DNA from: CAWFQB01 sp965277875
Lineage (GTDB): Bacteria > Armatimonadota > Chthonomonadetes > Chthonomonadales > Chthonomonadaceae
Reading direction: 5' to 3'
NCBI GenBank assembly: GCA_965277875.1
Contig: CBDIDV010000002.1
Span: 2,542,001-2,606,000, forward strand
Length of the DNA stretch: 64,000 nt
Below the pieces are notes generated by a model. That model did no database searches and was not told where the DNA came from. It saw only the letters and a program-made list of their open reading frames with translations. How positions within the stretch are numbered: the stretch's first letter is position 1; every line of letters starts with the position of its first letter. Shown piece after piece: positions 1 through 7,652 of this stretch. The position numbers and the translations under genes are program-made.

Positions 1-1
1 A

Positions 2-520
2 AAAGTTGTTGGCTACCACTGCTGCCATATAGAAACGGCCCGGCGTATTCTGGCAGGGCATCCCATATCGCCTTCCACAAATAAGTATGATTGGCTTGGC
101 GCAGGCATTTACTTCTGGGAGTACGCGCCCAATCGCGCAAGAGAGTGGGCTAGATCGCGCTTCAGCAGTGACGCGGCTGTTCTTATGGCAGAGATACAAT
201 TAGGCAAATGCTTAAACCTGATGGATCCAGCATTTTTTGAGGGGGTAGTGCGGACGTATGAGGCGGTTGTAGAACACGAAAGGCAGGCGGGAGGCAAAAT
301 GCCAATCAATCGGGCCGATAAACGTCATTATCTCGACCGACTGATAATGGACGAACATTGTAGACAGTGGGCATACGAAAATCCACCGTACCAAACAGTT
401 CGTGGCTGCTTTCCGGAAGGGAAACCTGTTTATGAAGGCTCTCGTATTTTGCGCGAGACGCATGTTCAGATAGCGGTTCGAGACATTGCTTGCGTTTCCT
501 CTCTGATCTTGGTAGAATAG
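2..520 (+). CDS. ADP-ribosyltransferase-like protein, 5' end outside window
   Basis: The reading frame is open from base 2, so the gene begins upstream; about 172 residues are visible. Near the start it reads GYHCCH, followed about 30 residues later by YDWLGAGIYFWE and RAREWA. The His near the start and the Tyr of GIYFWE recall the H-Y arrangement of the PARP/DUF3990-like ADP-ribosyltransferase fold, where the His and Tyr hold NAD. The C-terminal part (ETHVQIAVRDIACV) fits the end of the same family of roughly 200-residue proteins as I remember them. Family recognition is from motif memory; catalysis is inference. The next gene starts 46 bases downstream on the same strand, so the two may form a toxin-antitoxin-like pair, but no antitoxin family can be named. 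The missing N-terminus prevents a firmer call. Confidence 0.6.
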   Translation, partial: KVVGYHCCHIETARRILAGHPISPSTNKYDWLGAGIYFWEYAPNRAREWARSRFSSDAAVLMAEIQLGKCLNLMDPAFFEGVVRTYEAVVEHERQAGGKMPINRADKRHYLDRLIMDEHCRQWAYENPPYQTVRGCFPEGKPVYEGSRILRETHVQIAVRDIACVSSLILVE

Positions 521-566
521 GCGTAGAATGAAGCGAGACATAGCATTGTCGTGGAAGGGAGTTCGC

Positions 567-833
567 ATGGAGCGTAAATATCCGTATCCTGATGGCGAAG
601 AGGCTTTCCAGCGTGTTCTGGAGCGCATACGCTGCATAACCCCTGAAGAGTGGGCAGCCCGCATCGAGCGTATCGAGCGCGAACATGAAGAGGGCGAGGC
701 GGAGTACCGGCGCTTGATGGGCATAAGCGACACAGCGGATGTCCTGTCCGCTGACGCGCCTCTGAGCCTGACCGAAGCTCACAGGCCGCGCGTCTTCCGC
801 CGCCCTAAGAGAGCGCATCGCATGGCGGCATAA
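567..833 (+). CDS. Small acidic/coiled-coil hypothetical protein
   Basis: This 88-residue protein belongs to no family I recognise. The ATG at 567 is chosen over the upstream ATG at 528 because GGAAGGGAG sits 6-7 bases before it and the predicted protein then starts with MERKYPYPDGEEAF. Residues 10 to 50 are rich in Glu, Arg and Ala in heptad-like spacing (EEWAARIERIEREHEEG), suggesting one amphipathic helix or short coiled coil. The tail is basic (RPRVFRRPKRAHR). It follows the ADP-ribosyltransferase-like gene by 46 bases on the same strand, so co-transcription is likely. A role as immunity or antitoxin partner is possible from context only. Confidence 0.55.
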   Translation: MERKYPYPDGEEAFQRVLERIRCITPEEWAARIERIEREHEEGEAEYRRLMGISDTADVLSADAPLSLTEAHRPRVFRRPKRAHRMAA

Positions 834-842
834 GAACAACTG

Positions 843-1808
843 TTATTCGGTTGGTTCTTCGAGGCCGAGTTCGCGCAGGAGGCGCTGAATGTCTTTGCGA
901 GGGCTGCGCCCCAACTCCTTCAGCGCGGTCTGCGCTTCTTCGGTACGCAGCGAAGACAGGGCGAGGATGACGGCCTGCAAGGGGTCGCCGCTCAAACGGT
1001 TAATCAGGGCGCGGATCAGGGCGGCGGCCTGCGGGTCGCGGGTGCGGGCGATCATCAGGGCGGCATACGCGGCCAATGCCTGATCGTCATTTTCCAGGTA
1101 GGGGCGCAGGATGTCGAGAGCGCGTTCGTCTTCCAGGTCTACGAGCGCCTGCATGCACTCCTGCAAAACTTCGGGCGCTTCCTCGTCGGGGTGGGCCAGC
1201 TTGATGGCGAGCGGCACGACGCCCGCGGGGTCGGCAAGACGACTGAGCGCCTGCGCCGCCGCTTTGCGCGCTTCGACGGTCAGGAACAGCGCCCGCGAGT
1301 GGGGAAGCAGGGCCGTATCGCCCCGGTCGAACAGCAGCAGGGAGATGTCGAGCAGTGCGCCCCTGGCGCGTATCTGCCCCAGTGATTGAGCGCAATTCGC
1401 CCGCAGGTGGAGAGCGGTATCCGTCGCGGGCGGACCGCCGATGTACTCCATTTGCACGGTCTTGATGCCCACGCGCAGGGCGTCCACGGCCTGCATCACG
1501 TCCAGCCTGCCGAACGCGAACGCAAGATGGGCGCGGATGTGGCAGCCCGGATCGCGCTTGCCGCCCGCCTCGGACAGCGTCATAAAGTACGCCAGCATTT
1601 TGGGCAGCAACGGTGGCCCGGCGCATTCCGCCAGAGCCTCGGCGGCGTGGGTGGCGACAAAGCTGCTGCGGTCGCCCAGCGCCTTGAGGAGCAAGGCTTG
1701 CGCGTCCTCGTCGGTATGCCGCGCCGCCAGACGTACCCCTCGCAGCCTGTCCTCCGTCTTTGCCGAGGCAAGCAGAATGCGCGCCTTTTCCAGTTCCTCC
1801 GTCGTCAT
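843..1808 (-). CDS. HEAT-repeat protein
   Basis: The 321-residue protein consists almost wholly of paired amphipathic helices of the HEAT/PBS-lyase type. Examples are DRSSFVATHAAEALAECAG, ARKAAAQALSRLADPAGV, APEVLQECMQALVDLEDERAL and DQALAAYAALMIARTRDPQAA. There is no signal peptide or membrane segment, so it is probably a cytoplasmic scaffold or binding protein. HEAT solenoids bind proteins; no partner can be named. It converges with the small plus-strand gene ending 9 bases away and lies downstream of the YbjQ-type genes on the same strand, separated by 138 bases. The start ATG has only a weak ribosome-binding site (GATAAG). Confidence 0.75.
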   Translation of the reverse strand: MTTEELEKARILLASAKTEDRLRGVRLAARHTDEDAQALLLKALGDRSSFVATHAAEALAECAGPPLLPKMLAYFMTLSEAGGKRDPGCHIRAHLAFAFGRLDVMQAVDALRVGIKTVQMEYIGGPPATDTALHLRANCAQSLGQIRARGALLDISLLLFDRGDTALLPHSRALFLTVEARKAAAQALSRLADPAGVVPLAIKLAHPDEEAPEVLQECMQALVDLEDERALDILRPYLENDDQALAAYAALMIARTRDPQAAALIRALINRLSGDPLQAVILALSSLRTEEAQTALKELGRSPRKDIQRLLRELGLEEPTE

Positions 1809-1946
1809 CGCTTATCACTGTTTCTTTGCTGCCGTACCCGACAGGCGGCAGACCGTGTCCCTGCCGCCCCCACTTCCCGCAAGAGGAACAGATGTATCGG
1901 TCCCGCCGTCTCCTCTTCTCCTCTTCCGCCTGTTTCCCCCTCAGCT

Positions 1947-2768
1947 TTACCCCGTGAGCGGCAGGGTCAGCGTGGGCGCAGCGATCTGGTGGTTGTCGGA
2001 AATGGACGTAACGGCCGTGCCAATCGCGAAATACTCGATGACGTGGCTGCCCCAGCCGTGACTGCTTTCCCGCACCTGCGCCCCCACGATGCCCTCGGCG
2101 TGTTCCGCTTCGGCCTCGGCCTGCATCCGCGACAGAGCAAGTTCGCGGGCGTCGTACAGCGCCTGCGTGTAATTCTGCATTTCGGTGTTGCGCCCCATCT
2201 GCGAAATAGACTGCATCAGGCCCCGGTGCGCGACGTGGTATACGCACGTTCCCATGACAAGCGACACGGGCCGATACCCCGCCCTGAGCAGCGTCCAAAA
2301 GTCCTGCCCGTTCAGGTCGGACGTAAAGGGGCGATTGTCCGGCGTCCGGTAGTTGTCGCCCGTGCGGTGCTTGATGGCCGTGCCGACCGCCATGAACTCG
2401 GCCAGGTTCTCGCCCCACTCGTGGCGCGTCACTTCGAGGCGCACGCCCACAATGCCATCCGCGCCCAGTATGTCGGCCTCTTCTTCCATGCGCGTCATGG
2501 CAAGTTCGCGGGCATGGTACATCGCCTGCGTCAGCACGTCCATTTCCTGATTCTGGAAGGTGTTGGCGAACTGAAAGCCGATGTGGTAGATGCTGCTGCC
2601 CATGACAAGGCCGACGGGATCGAAGCCCGCCTCGCGCACCAGCAGAAACTCGTTGACGCTCAGGTCGCTCGTGAACAGGCGGGCCTTGCCCTGCCCTCCG
2701 CGCATATCCATTAACCGCTGTCGGGCCGCCTGCGGCAATCCCTCTTCCGAACCGGGCGTGTAAGGCAT
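1947..2768 (-). CDS. Tandem YbjQ-type (heavy-metal-binding domain) protein
   Basis: The 273-residue protein has two copies of the YbjQ/UPF0145 domain, at about residues 31-131 and 145-253. Each shows the sequence of family landmarks: FTSDL at the start, VMGSSIYH or VMGTCVYH in the middle, a YTQALYDARELAL helix, EGIVG, and a final AVGTAI or AIGTAV. Pfam names the family putative heavy-metal-binding, and single-domain YbjQ proteins form pentameric rings; no function is established. A double-domain form is less usual. The start is supported by GGAGAATAATC just before the ATG. A paralogue lies immediately upstream on the same strand, separated by a long inverted repeat. Confidence 0.8.
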   Translation of the reverse strand: MPYTPGSEEGLPQAARQRLMDMRGGQGKARLFTSDLSVNEFLLVREAGFDPVGLVMGSSIYHIGFQFANTFQNQEMDVLTQAMYHARELAMTRMEEEADILGADGIVGVRLEVTRHEWGENLAEFMAVGTAIKHRTGDNYRTPDNRPFTSDLNGQDFWTLLRAGYRPVSLVMGTCVYHVAHRGLMQSISQMGRNTEMQNYTQALYDARELALSRMQAEAEAEHAEGIVGAQVRESSHGWGSHVIEYFAIGTAVTSISDNHQIAAPTLTLPLTG

Positions 2769-2824
2769 GATTATTCTCCCTGCAAATGTCTAGGTGACGG
2801 CTTTGATCTATTGAAATGCTGCAA

Positions 2825-3021
2825 TCCGGCATATGAAATACCGGATACCAGGCCTGCGGCCAACTGTCCTGTACAATAAGAAATTGTATATACCCTTGCT
2901 GAAATAATATAATTGAGACGGTTGTGTTCTAGCGTGTCGCATCCATGTGTAGTAAGCAGGCCATCCCTCGGTGTCTTGACGATTGGCCGCAGGCCTAATA
3001 TCCGGTATTCTATATGCCGGA
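2825..3021. repeat. Long inverted repeat with 39-base arms
   Basis: The left arm at 2825-2863 and the right arm at 2983-3021 are reverse complements at about 35 of 39 positions, around a 119-base AT-rich centre. Each arm starts from TCCGGCATAT and ends with GGCCTGCGGCCAA. The element fills nearly the whole gap between the two tandem-YbjQ genes. It could be a small non-autonomous element or a cruciform-type terminator. No ORF is visible inside. Confidence 0.7.
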
Positions 3022-3032
3022 CACAGCGCGCG

Positions 3033-3968
3033 CTACGTCAAATCGAGCGTGTTGGGTATGTTCAAACCCTTGTGCTGTCCCGCAAAAGGCGCGATGGCCG
3101 TGCCAATACTTGTAAAGTGGTAGATCATATCCGTGCGGTGGCGGTCGTTACCCAAGTCTACCTCGCGCGTTTCGACCGACACCTCGACGTCCGCGCCCAC
3201 GATACCCGCCGCGCCGAAACCGTGCGCTTCCCCTTCCATGCGGCCCATTGCGAGCGAGCGGGCATTATACAGCGCCTGCGTGTAATCGGGCAGTTCCTGA
3301 TTGTTCCAGCCGCCGCTGAAAAAGCCGCCGTTTGTCGCGTATTGCGTGTTCCAGGTGGGAACCTGATAGTAGGTGCAGTTGCCGACCGCAATGCCGACCG
3401 GGCGGAACCCCGCCTGCCTTAGTGTCCAAAAGTCTTCGCCCGACAGGTCGCTGAGGAACGGCTGCGTACCGGCGGCCAGCGGCAGCGGCACATCCAGTTC
3501 CCGGATGGCCGTGCCGATGGCGGCGAATTCCAATAGTCCCGCGCCCCAGTCGTACTCGCGCTTGTCTATACGCACACCGACTACGCCCGTCGCGCCCAGC
3601 AGGGCCGCTTCCTGATACAGGCGTCCCAACGCGAGATGCCGCGCCTGATAAAAAGCCTGCGTGAGCGTCGTCAGTTCGCCGCTGCTCCAGCTTGAATACG
3701 GCATCCACTGCCAGCCGACATGGTACACGCTGCTGCCCATCACCTGGCCCAGCGGCTCGTAGCCATTCTGCCGCACCAATAACAGTTCGTTCACGCTCAG
3801 GTCACTGGTAAAGATGTGTCCGGGCGTATTCTGGCGAGACTGCTGTTCGCGCAGGCGGTCAATGGCGTTGAGCGGCAAGCCGCCCTGTGCCAGCGACTGT
3901 TCGCTCGCCTGCCTGCGCTGTTTGACTGTCTCGTCTTCGGGATCCCTGCCCAACCCAAAAAGCCGCAT
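3033..3968 (-). CDS. Tandem YbjQ-type (heavy-metal-binding domain) protein, paralogue
   Basis: The 311-residue protein is a paralogue of the next gene downstream, with two YbjQ/UPF0145 domains at about residues 50-165 and 170-300. Landmarks are FTSDLSVNELLLV, VMGSSVYHVG and AIGTAI in the first, and FLSDLSGEDFWTL, VGNCTYY and SIGTAI in the second. A charged N-terminus of about 45 residues is extra. The ATG is preceded by AGGAGG at ideal spacing. It is transcribed towards its paralogue and sits 43 bases downstream of the AI-2E-type permease gene, so these may be one unit. Function is unknown; metal binding is only a family label. Confidence 0.8.
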   Translation of the reverse strand: MRLFGLGRDPEDETVKQRRQASEQSLAQGGLPLNAIDRLREQQSRQNTPGHIFTSDLSVNELLLVRQNGYEPLGQVMGSSVYHVGWQWMPYSSWSSGELTTLTQAFYQARHLALGRLYQEAALLGATGVVGVRIDKREYDWGAGLLEFAAIGTAIRELDVPLPLAAGTQPFLSDLSGEDFWTLRQAGFRPVGIAVGNCTYYQVPTWNTQYATNGGFFSGGWNNQELPDYTQALYNARSLAMGRMEGEAHGFGAAGIVGADVEVSVETREVDLGNDRHRTDMIYHFTSIGTAIAPFAGQHKGLNIPNTLDLT

Positions 3969-4011
3969 ATCTGCCTCCTGATTATTTCGTTTATGCTAGT
4001 CGGGCGCTTTG

Positions 4012-5310
4012 CTACTGCTCGTCCTGCACTGCCGCGTTCGGCACTTTGTCCGTAGTTTTGGTCAGGGTAGTATGGGGAGAGACATCGCTTTGGCGCGGCG
4101 CGTCTCCCTCCATCATTTTGGGCGACGCGGCATCGTCGGGCTTGACGCCCTGCGCCCGTAAAAACGCGGGTGGCGTGTGCGTGGTCAGTTTGGGAAACAG
4201 GCGAAACAGGATCGCCTGGATGCTGGCCGCGACCGGAACCGACAGCAGCAGCCCCCACAGTCCAAACAGCGTGCCGCCCAGCGTCAATGCGAACAGTGAA
4301 ACCACGGGGTGCAGGCCCACGCCGCCGCCCACGATGCGCGGCGTGATCACATTATCGAAGATCTGATTGAGTATCAGGGTGACGACGATGGCGGTTATGC
4401 CAAAAGAAAGCCCGCCCGCAGAAAAGGCGACCAGAAACGTGACCACGGCGGTAACAAGCGGGCCAACGTAGGGAATCGTATACAGCAGGCCGCCCGCCAC
4501 GCCGATAAGCAGGGCATACGAGGCTATGTTCCTGTGTACCATGGACAGCACCAGCAGCGCAACCAAAGTCGCCACGCCATACAACCCGGACACGATCAGC
4601 AGGCCGCGCAGATAGTCCGTGAATACGCTGCCGATGTCGCGGGCATACTGGCTCATGGGCGCGCGGGCGCGTTCCGGCGCGAGATAAAACAGGCGCGCGC
4701 GCAATCTGTCGATGTCGAGCAGCAAATAGAACGTGATAATCAGCGTTATCACGGCGTCGAAAAGCGTGGAAACCGAGCCGAGCAGAAAATCGCGTATCCT
4801 GCCCGTCGTGCCTGTCAGCGTAGTCGTACTCTGGCCTGTCAATGAGGTCAGCAGGGCGTCGGCGTTTTTGGGCAGAGGATAGCCCATAATCTTATGATGC
4901 GTGGTCAGAAAGCCGTTGATGGTTTTGCGGAAGTTCTCCAGGTATTTGGGGCCATTCGCGGCAAAATCCGTCACCTGATTAATCAGGGCCGGAACGCCGT
5001 AGACCCCGATGGCGACAAGGATCAGCACAAAAACGCTGAACACGAGGAATACGCCGAACCCGCGCCCGATACCATGCCTGCCCAATTTGTCTACGACCGG
5101 GTCGAGCAGGAGGGCAAAGGCGGTTCCCAGCACGAACGGCGTGATGATGGACAGGGCCGCGCCCGACAGCCGCCATACCACGAGGGCGAGCAGAGCAAGC
5201 AGGGCCACGCCGAGCGAAGTTAGAAATCCGACGCGCACATAATCGAAAGATTTATAAGTACGAGGCAGGCCGTGTGCGGGCGGCGGGGCCGAGTCGTCAA
5301 GCATTGTCAT
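4012..5310 (-). CDS. AI-2E family transporter (permease)
   Basis: The 432-residue membrane protein matches the AI-2E/PurR-regulated permease family (YdgG/TqsA, YhhT, PerM). There is an N-terminal pair of hydrophobic segments (about 30-95), a long loop, then a cluster of membrane helices from about 150 to 370. The family signatures LLLDIDRLR, IPYVGPLV, QIFDNVITPRIVGGGVGLHPVVSLFALTLGG and GLLLSVPVAA are visible. Members export small molecules or act as Na+/H+ antiporters; only some move autoinducer-2, so the substrate is unknown. The last 60 residues are hydrophilic and not conserved. It is first of a minus-strand run with the YbjQ genes. Confidence 0.9.
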   Translation of the reverse strand: MTMLDDSAPPPAHGLPRTYKSFDYVRVGFLTSLGVALLALLALVVWRLSGAALSIITPFVLGTAFALLLDPVVDKLGRHGIGRGFGVFLVFSVFVLILVAIGVYGVPALINQVTDFAANGPKYLENFRKTINGFLTTHHKIMGYPLPKNADALLTSLTGQSTTTLTGTTGRIRDFLLGSVSTLFDAVITLIITFYLLLDIDRLRARLFYLAPERARAPMSQYARDIGSVFTDYLRGLLIVSGLYGVATLVALLVLSMVHRNIASYALLIGVAGGLLYTIPYVGPLVTAVVTFLVAFSAGGLSFGITAIVVTLILNQIFDNVITPRIVGGGVGLHPVVSLFALTLGGTLFGLWGLLLSVPVAASIQAILFRLFPKLTTHTPPAFLRAQGVKPDDAASPKMMEGDAPRQSDVSPHTTLTKTTDKVPNAAVQDEQ

Positions 5311-5404
5311 CGTCCTGCAAATCTAAAGCACAAAATAGCGGCATAAGCTCTCTCCGCTGAAGTGACAAATGCGTGTTTACGCGCCGACGGCGTCGGGTTG
5401 TCTG

Positions 5405-5440
5405 GTTAAGTATCCAGTTAAGTATCCAGATGAGTATTCA
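5405..5440. repeat. Three 12-base tandem repeats
   Basis: Two exact copies of GTTAAGTATCCA (5405-5416, 5417-5428) are followed by a degenerate third (GATGAGTATTCA, 5429-5440) that runs into the stop codon of the adjacent minus-strand gene. It is a short local tandem repeat of unknown role. Confidence 0.8.
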
Positions 5441-5836
5441 CCCGACAAGCCGCTCCAATGCTTCGCGCGCCTGGGCGCTGGCGCGGACGCGTTCGTCCAA
5501 GATCGCGCCCACCTCCTGGAGCCATTCGGCTACACTCACGGTCTCGGTTTTCAGGGCGATGCCGCGCACCACGCGTGTGCGGGTCGCCTGCAGCGGCCCG
5601 TGTCCCGCGTCCGTGAGCGTGTAGCGGTTTTCGCCCGGACTGACCGCGACGCTTTGCACCGTCTTCTTGGCGAACAGCCCGCCCCTGCGCGTCACTTCTA
5701 CCTCGCCGGGCAGTGCGCCTTCCAGCATCGTCGCCAATCGGGCGAGAAACTGCCGCTCGTCCTGCGCGTACTGCCGCCCCAGGGTCGCCGCCACGCCGAA
5801 CTTCATCCAATCCTGCTGTTCAAACGCATCGCTCAT
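5438..5836 (-). CDS. Conserved hypothetical protein
   Basis: The 132-residue protein begins MSDAFEQQDW if the ATG at 5836 is used; an in-frame ATG at 5863 would add nine residues. I chose the inner start because the protein then begins where I remember related proteins beginning, but neither has a strong ribosome-binding site. Landmarks are GALPGEVEVTRRGGLFAKK, NRYTL, TRTRVVRGIALKTE and a C-terminal helix ending AREALERLVG. I recall similar small proteins next to YbjQ-domain genes in other Terrabacteria, which matches the context here, but no function is known. It is cytoplasmic, with no membrane segment. Confidence 0.65.
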   Translation of the reverse strand: MSDAFEQQDWMKFGVAATLGRQYAQDERQFLARLATMLEGALPGEVEVTRRGGLFAKKTVQSVAVSPGENRYTLTDAGHGPLQATRTRVVRGIALKTETVSVAEWLQEVGAILDERVRASAQAREALERLVG

Positions 5837-5867
5837 AATAGGGTTCTCATAGTAGGATTCCATGTCT

Positions 5868-6000
5868 CACGTAAAGGCGCAAAAGAGAAACAAGAAGAAA
5901 TGGACAGGATTTCTTTTGAACAAGTTTGGGAGCGGTGTTTGCCTCTCCTTCGTTCGCTTTTTTAATCTGTGTACATCTGCGTAATCTGCGGATAACTCCT
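5868..6000. repeat. Intergenic repeat-like text
   Basis: The gap between 5837 and 6093 holds no gene. It carries strings of the kind that recur between genes in many environmental bacteria, such as CACGTAAAGGCGCAAAAGAG near 5870 and ATCTGCGTAATCTGCGGATA near 5975. A related short string recurs near 18050 (CGCGCAAAGGCGC). This is a low-level observation of dispersed repeat sequence. Confidence 0.35.
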
Positions 6001-6093
6001 CCTGTGTTTATTTTCGTTTGTTTGGCGTGTTTCGCGGTGTATTCATCAACGTCTATACGATGTGAGTGGGGTAAAGGGTTCGCAACGACGTGT

Positions 6094-7143
6094 TTAGCGG
6101 TTTGTTTCCGGGGCGGATGGCGGTGGGGGCAGGAGAGTGGTAATGACGGCGCGGTCGAAGGCGGGGGTGACGCGCAGGACATACGTATCGGCGTCACGCT
6201 GCACATCCCCAATCGGCTCCCAGGTTTCTTTGCCGTCGCCGATATAAAAGGGAGTAGTGTAAAAGGGAATAGTGGACGCGAAACGGGTTTGTGTCTGGTC
6301 GTATTGGACGCGCAGAGTGACGGGAATGTTGTTTGTCCACAGCAGGCGGATGCTGAAATGCTCGGCGGCGTCCGGCCATTTGCAGGTTCCGCTCGCGTTC
6401 AGCGGTTTGCCGTCCCGATCACGCGTCGCTTCGAGGGACTGCTCCTGCGCGTTTGCAGCCGCGTCGTAAGTTTCCAAAAGCGGGGGCGCATACGTCCATC
6501 CATAGGGGCATTCGGTTTCGCCCACGCGCACGGCCCACGCCGAGTCGCCCCAACTATAATGCCAGTATTCGTCGCGGCAGTTGGAAAACCCCGCGCCCAG
6601 CATGGCCTCTACCATGAGCATACGGTTCGCTTTGGCTTCGGGGGAGAGCTTGTCGGAGAAGGTGTCTACGGCCTGCCAGCCTTCGGTAGGGGCGATCATG
6701 TCCAGGGCATTATCGTCGGGGTCGAGGAGATGAACGTCTACCGCGCCGCCTGTGCAGTGTCCCGGCGGCGCTTTCTGGTCGTAGGGGGCATGATATTTGT
6801 TGGTAGCGCGGCGCAGGGCGGACAGGGGCCAGTCGGGATGCTCTTCCCGCATCCGTTTGTAATAGCCGTTCCAGCCCCGCTGCTGCATCGCGAGGGTACG
6901 CAGCGCCGTGCCGACTTTAAGCCGATACCCCGGCGGCAGGCTATTCTGCGCGTGGTTGAGCCTGTCCGCCACGGTCCGGCGCAGGTAGGGACAGATGCCC
7001 TCGTTGCAGAACACGCCGGGGCAGTACGCGCGTATGTCCACAAGCGACTCGCGCGCCGGCCATTCGCGGGCGTGTTCCTGGATTTTTACCCGGTTCAGGG
7101 CGGCGATAGGTTCCGGCGAACCCACTCTGGACGCTGCGCTCAT
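6094..7143 (-). CDS. D-alanyl-D-alanine dipeptidase-like protein (VanX/M15D type)
   Basis: The 349-residue protein has an M15D (VanX-like) zinc peptidase domain over about residues 35-230. The zinc site H-x-x-G-x-A-x-D is present as H129 to D136 (GHCTGGAVDVHL), and the catalytic E-x-W-H as E192 to H195 (DEYWHYSWGD); an Arg at position 82 matches the VanX substrate Arg region. VanX enzymes hydrolyse D-Ala-D-Ala, used in glycopeptide resistance or in cell-wall turnover. There is no signal peptide, so it is probably cytoplasmic. Residues 235 to 349 form an extra C-terminal region not found in VanX. No vanA or vanH homologue is nearby, so a wall-recycling role is more likely than resistance (inference). 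Confidence 0.8.
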   Translation of the reverse strand: MSAASRVGSPEPIAALNRVKIQEHAREWPARESLVDIRAYCPGVFCNEGICPYLRRTVADRLNHAQNSLPPGYRLKVGTALRTLAMQQRGWNGYYKRMREEHPDWPLSALRRATNKYHAPYDQKAPPGHCTGGAVDVHLLDPDDNALDMIAPTEGWQAVDTFSDKLSPEAKANRMLMVEAMLGAGFSNCRDEYWHYSWGDSAWAVRVGETECPYGWTYAPPLLETYDAAANAQEQSLEATRDRDGKPLNASGTCKWPDAAEHFSIRLLWTNNIPVTLRVQYDQTQTRFASTIPFYTTPFYIGDGKETWEPIGDVQRDADTYVLRVTPAFDRAVITTLLPPPPSAPETNR

Positions 7144-7198
7144 CCTTCTGAATCCATCCTCCTGCTCGTCCTTCTATGTTTTGTCGTGTGTCTTCTCT

Positions 7199-7531
7199 TT
7201 ACTCTTCCTGCTCGTCCTCGTCGTCCAGGTCGTCCATTGCGCCGGAGCAGTCGGTGTAGCGGCTGATCTCCTCGCCCCGAAAGACGTGGGCCACGAAATC
7301 TTCGCGCTCGAAACGGGGCAGGTAGGAACTCACGATGTCATCATCAATCTGCGCCAGCAGTTCTTCTTCCTCGCTGACGGTCAGGTCGGCTTCGAAGATA
7401 ACGGTGGCGTGAATGGTGTCGTGAGCGTAATGAACGTCAATCTGCCCGATGCGCTTTTCACCGTCCCACATCAGATAGATTTCCGAGGATTGCGTGCGTA
7501 CAAGACGCGTTAATTTAAAGCGAGTCTCCAC
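7199..7531 (-). CDS. Hypothetical acidic protein
   Basis: The frame is open further upstream but would overlap the end of the fapA-like gene. A GTG at 7531 preceded by GGAGAG at about 11 bases gives a 110-residue protein that avoids the overlap and keeps the ordered part. It contains YLMWDGEKRIGQIDVHY, a beta-rich segment, then an acidic helix (LTVSEEEELLAQIDDD) and an acidic end (DDLDDEDEQEE). I recognise no family. It lies between the FapA and VanX-like genes on the same strand. The start is uncertain; the C-terminal 80 residues are secure as a coding region by composition. Confidence 0.55.
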   Translation of the reverse strand: METRFKLTRLVRTQSSEIYLMWDGEKRIGQIDVHYAHDTIHATVIFEADLTVSEEEELLAQIDDDIVSSYLPRFEREDFVAHVFRGEEISRYTDCSGAMDDLDDEDEQEE

Positions 7532-7652
7532 TGAGAACGGCTCTCCGTTTCTCGCCAGGCAGTCCCATGAGAGAATAGGATTGGATTGCAAGTATCTGCT
7601 TGGGCTGCTGCTCAATCCCCTGCCGCGTCCGCCGTTTATGTCGCGCCCCTGA

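Noticed and set aside
1087..2832. A 581-residue open frame on the minus strand across the HEAT and YbjQ genes
   Set aside because: It is in another frame of the same strand, rich in Arg and Gly, and overlaps two well-supported genes.
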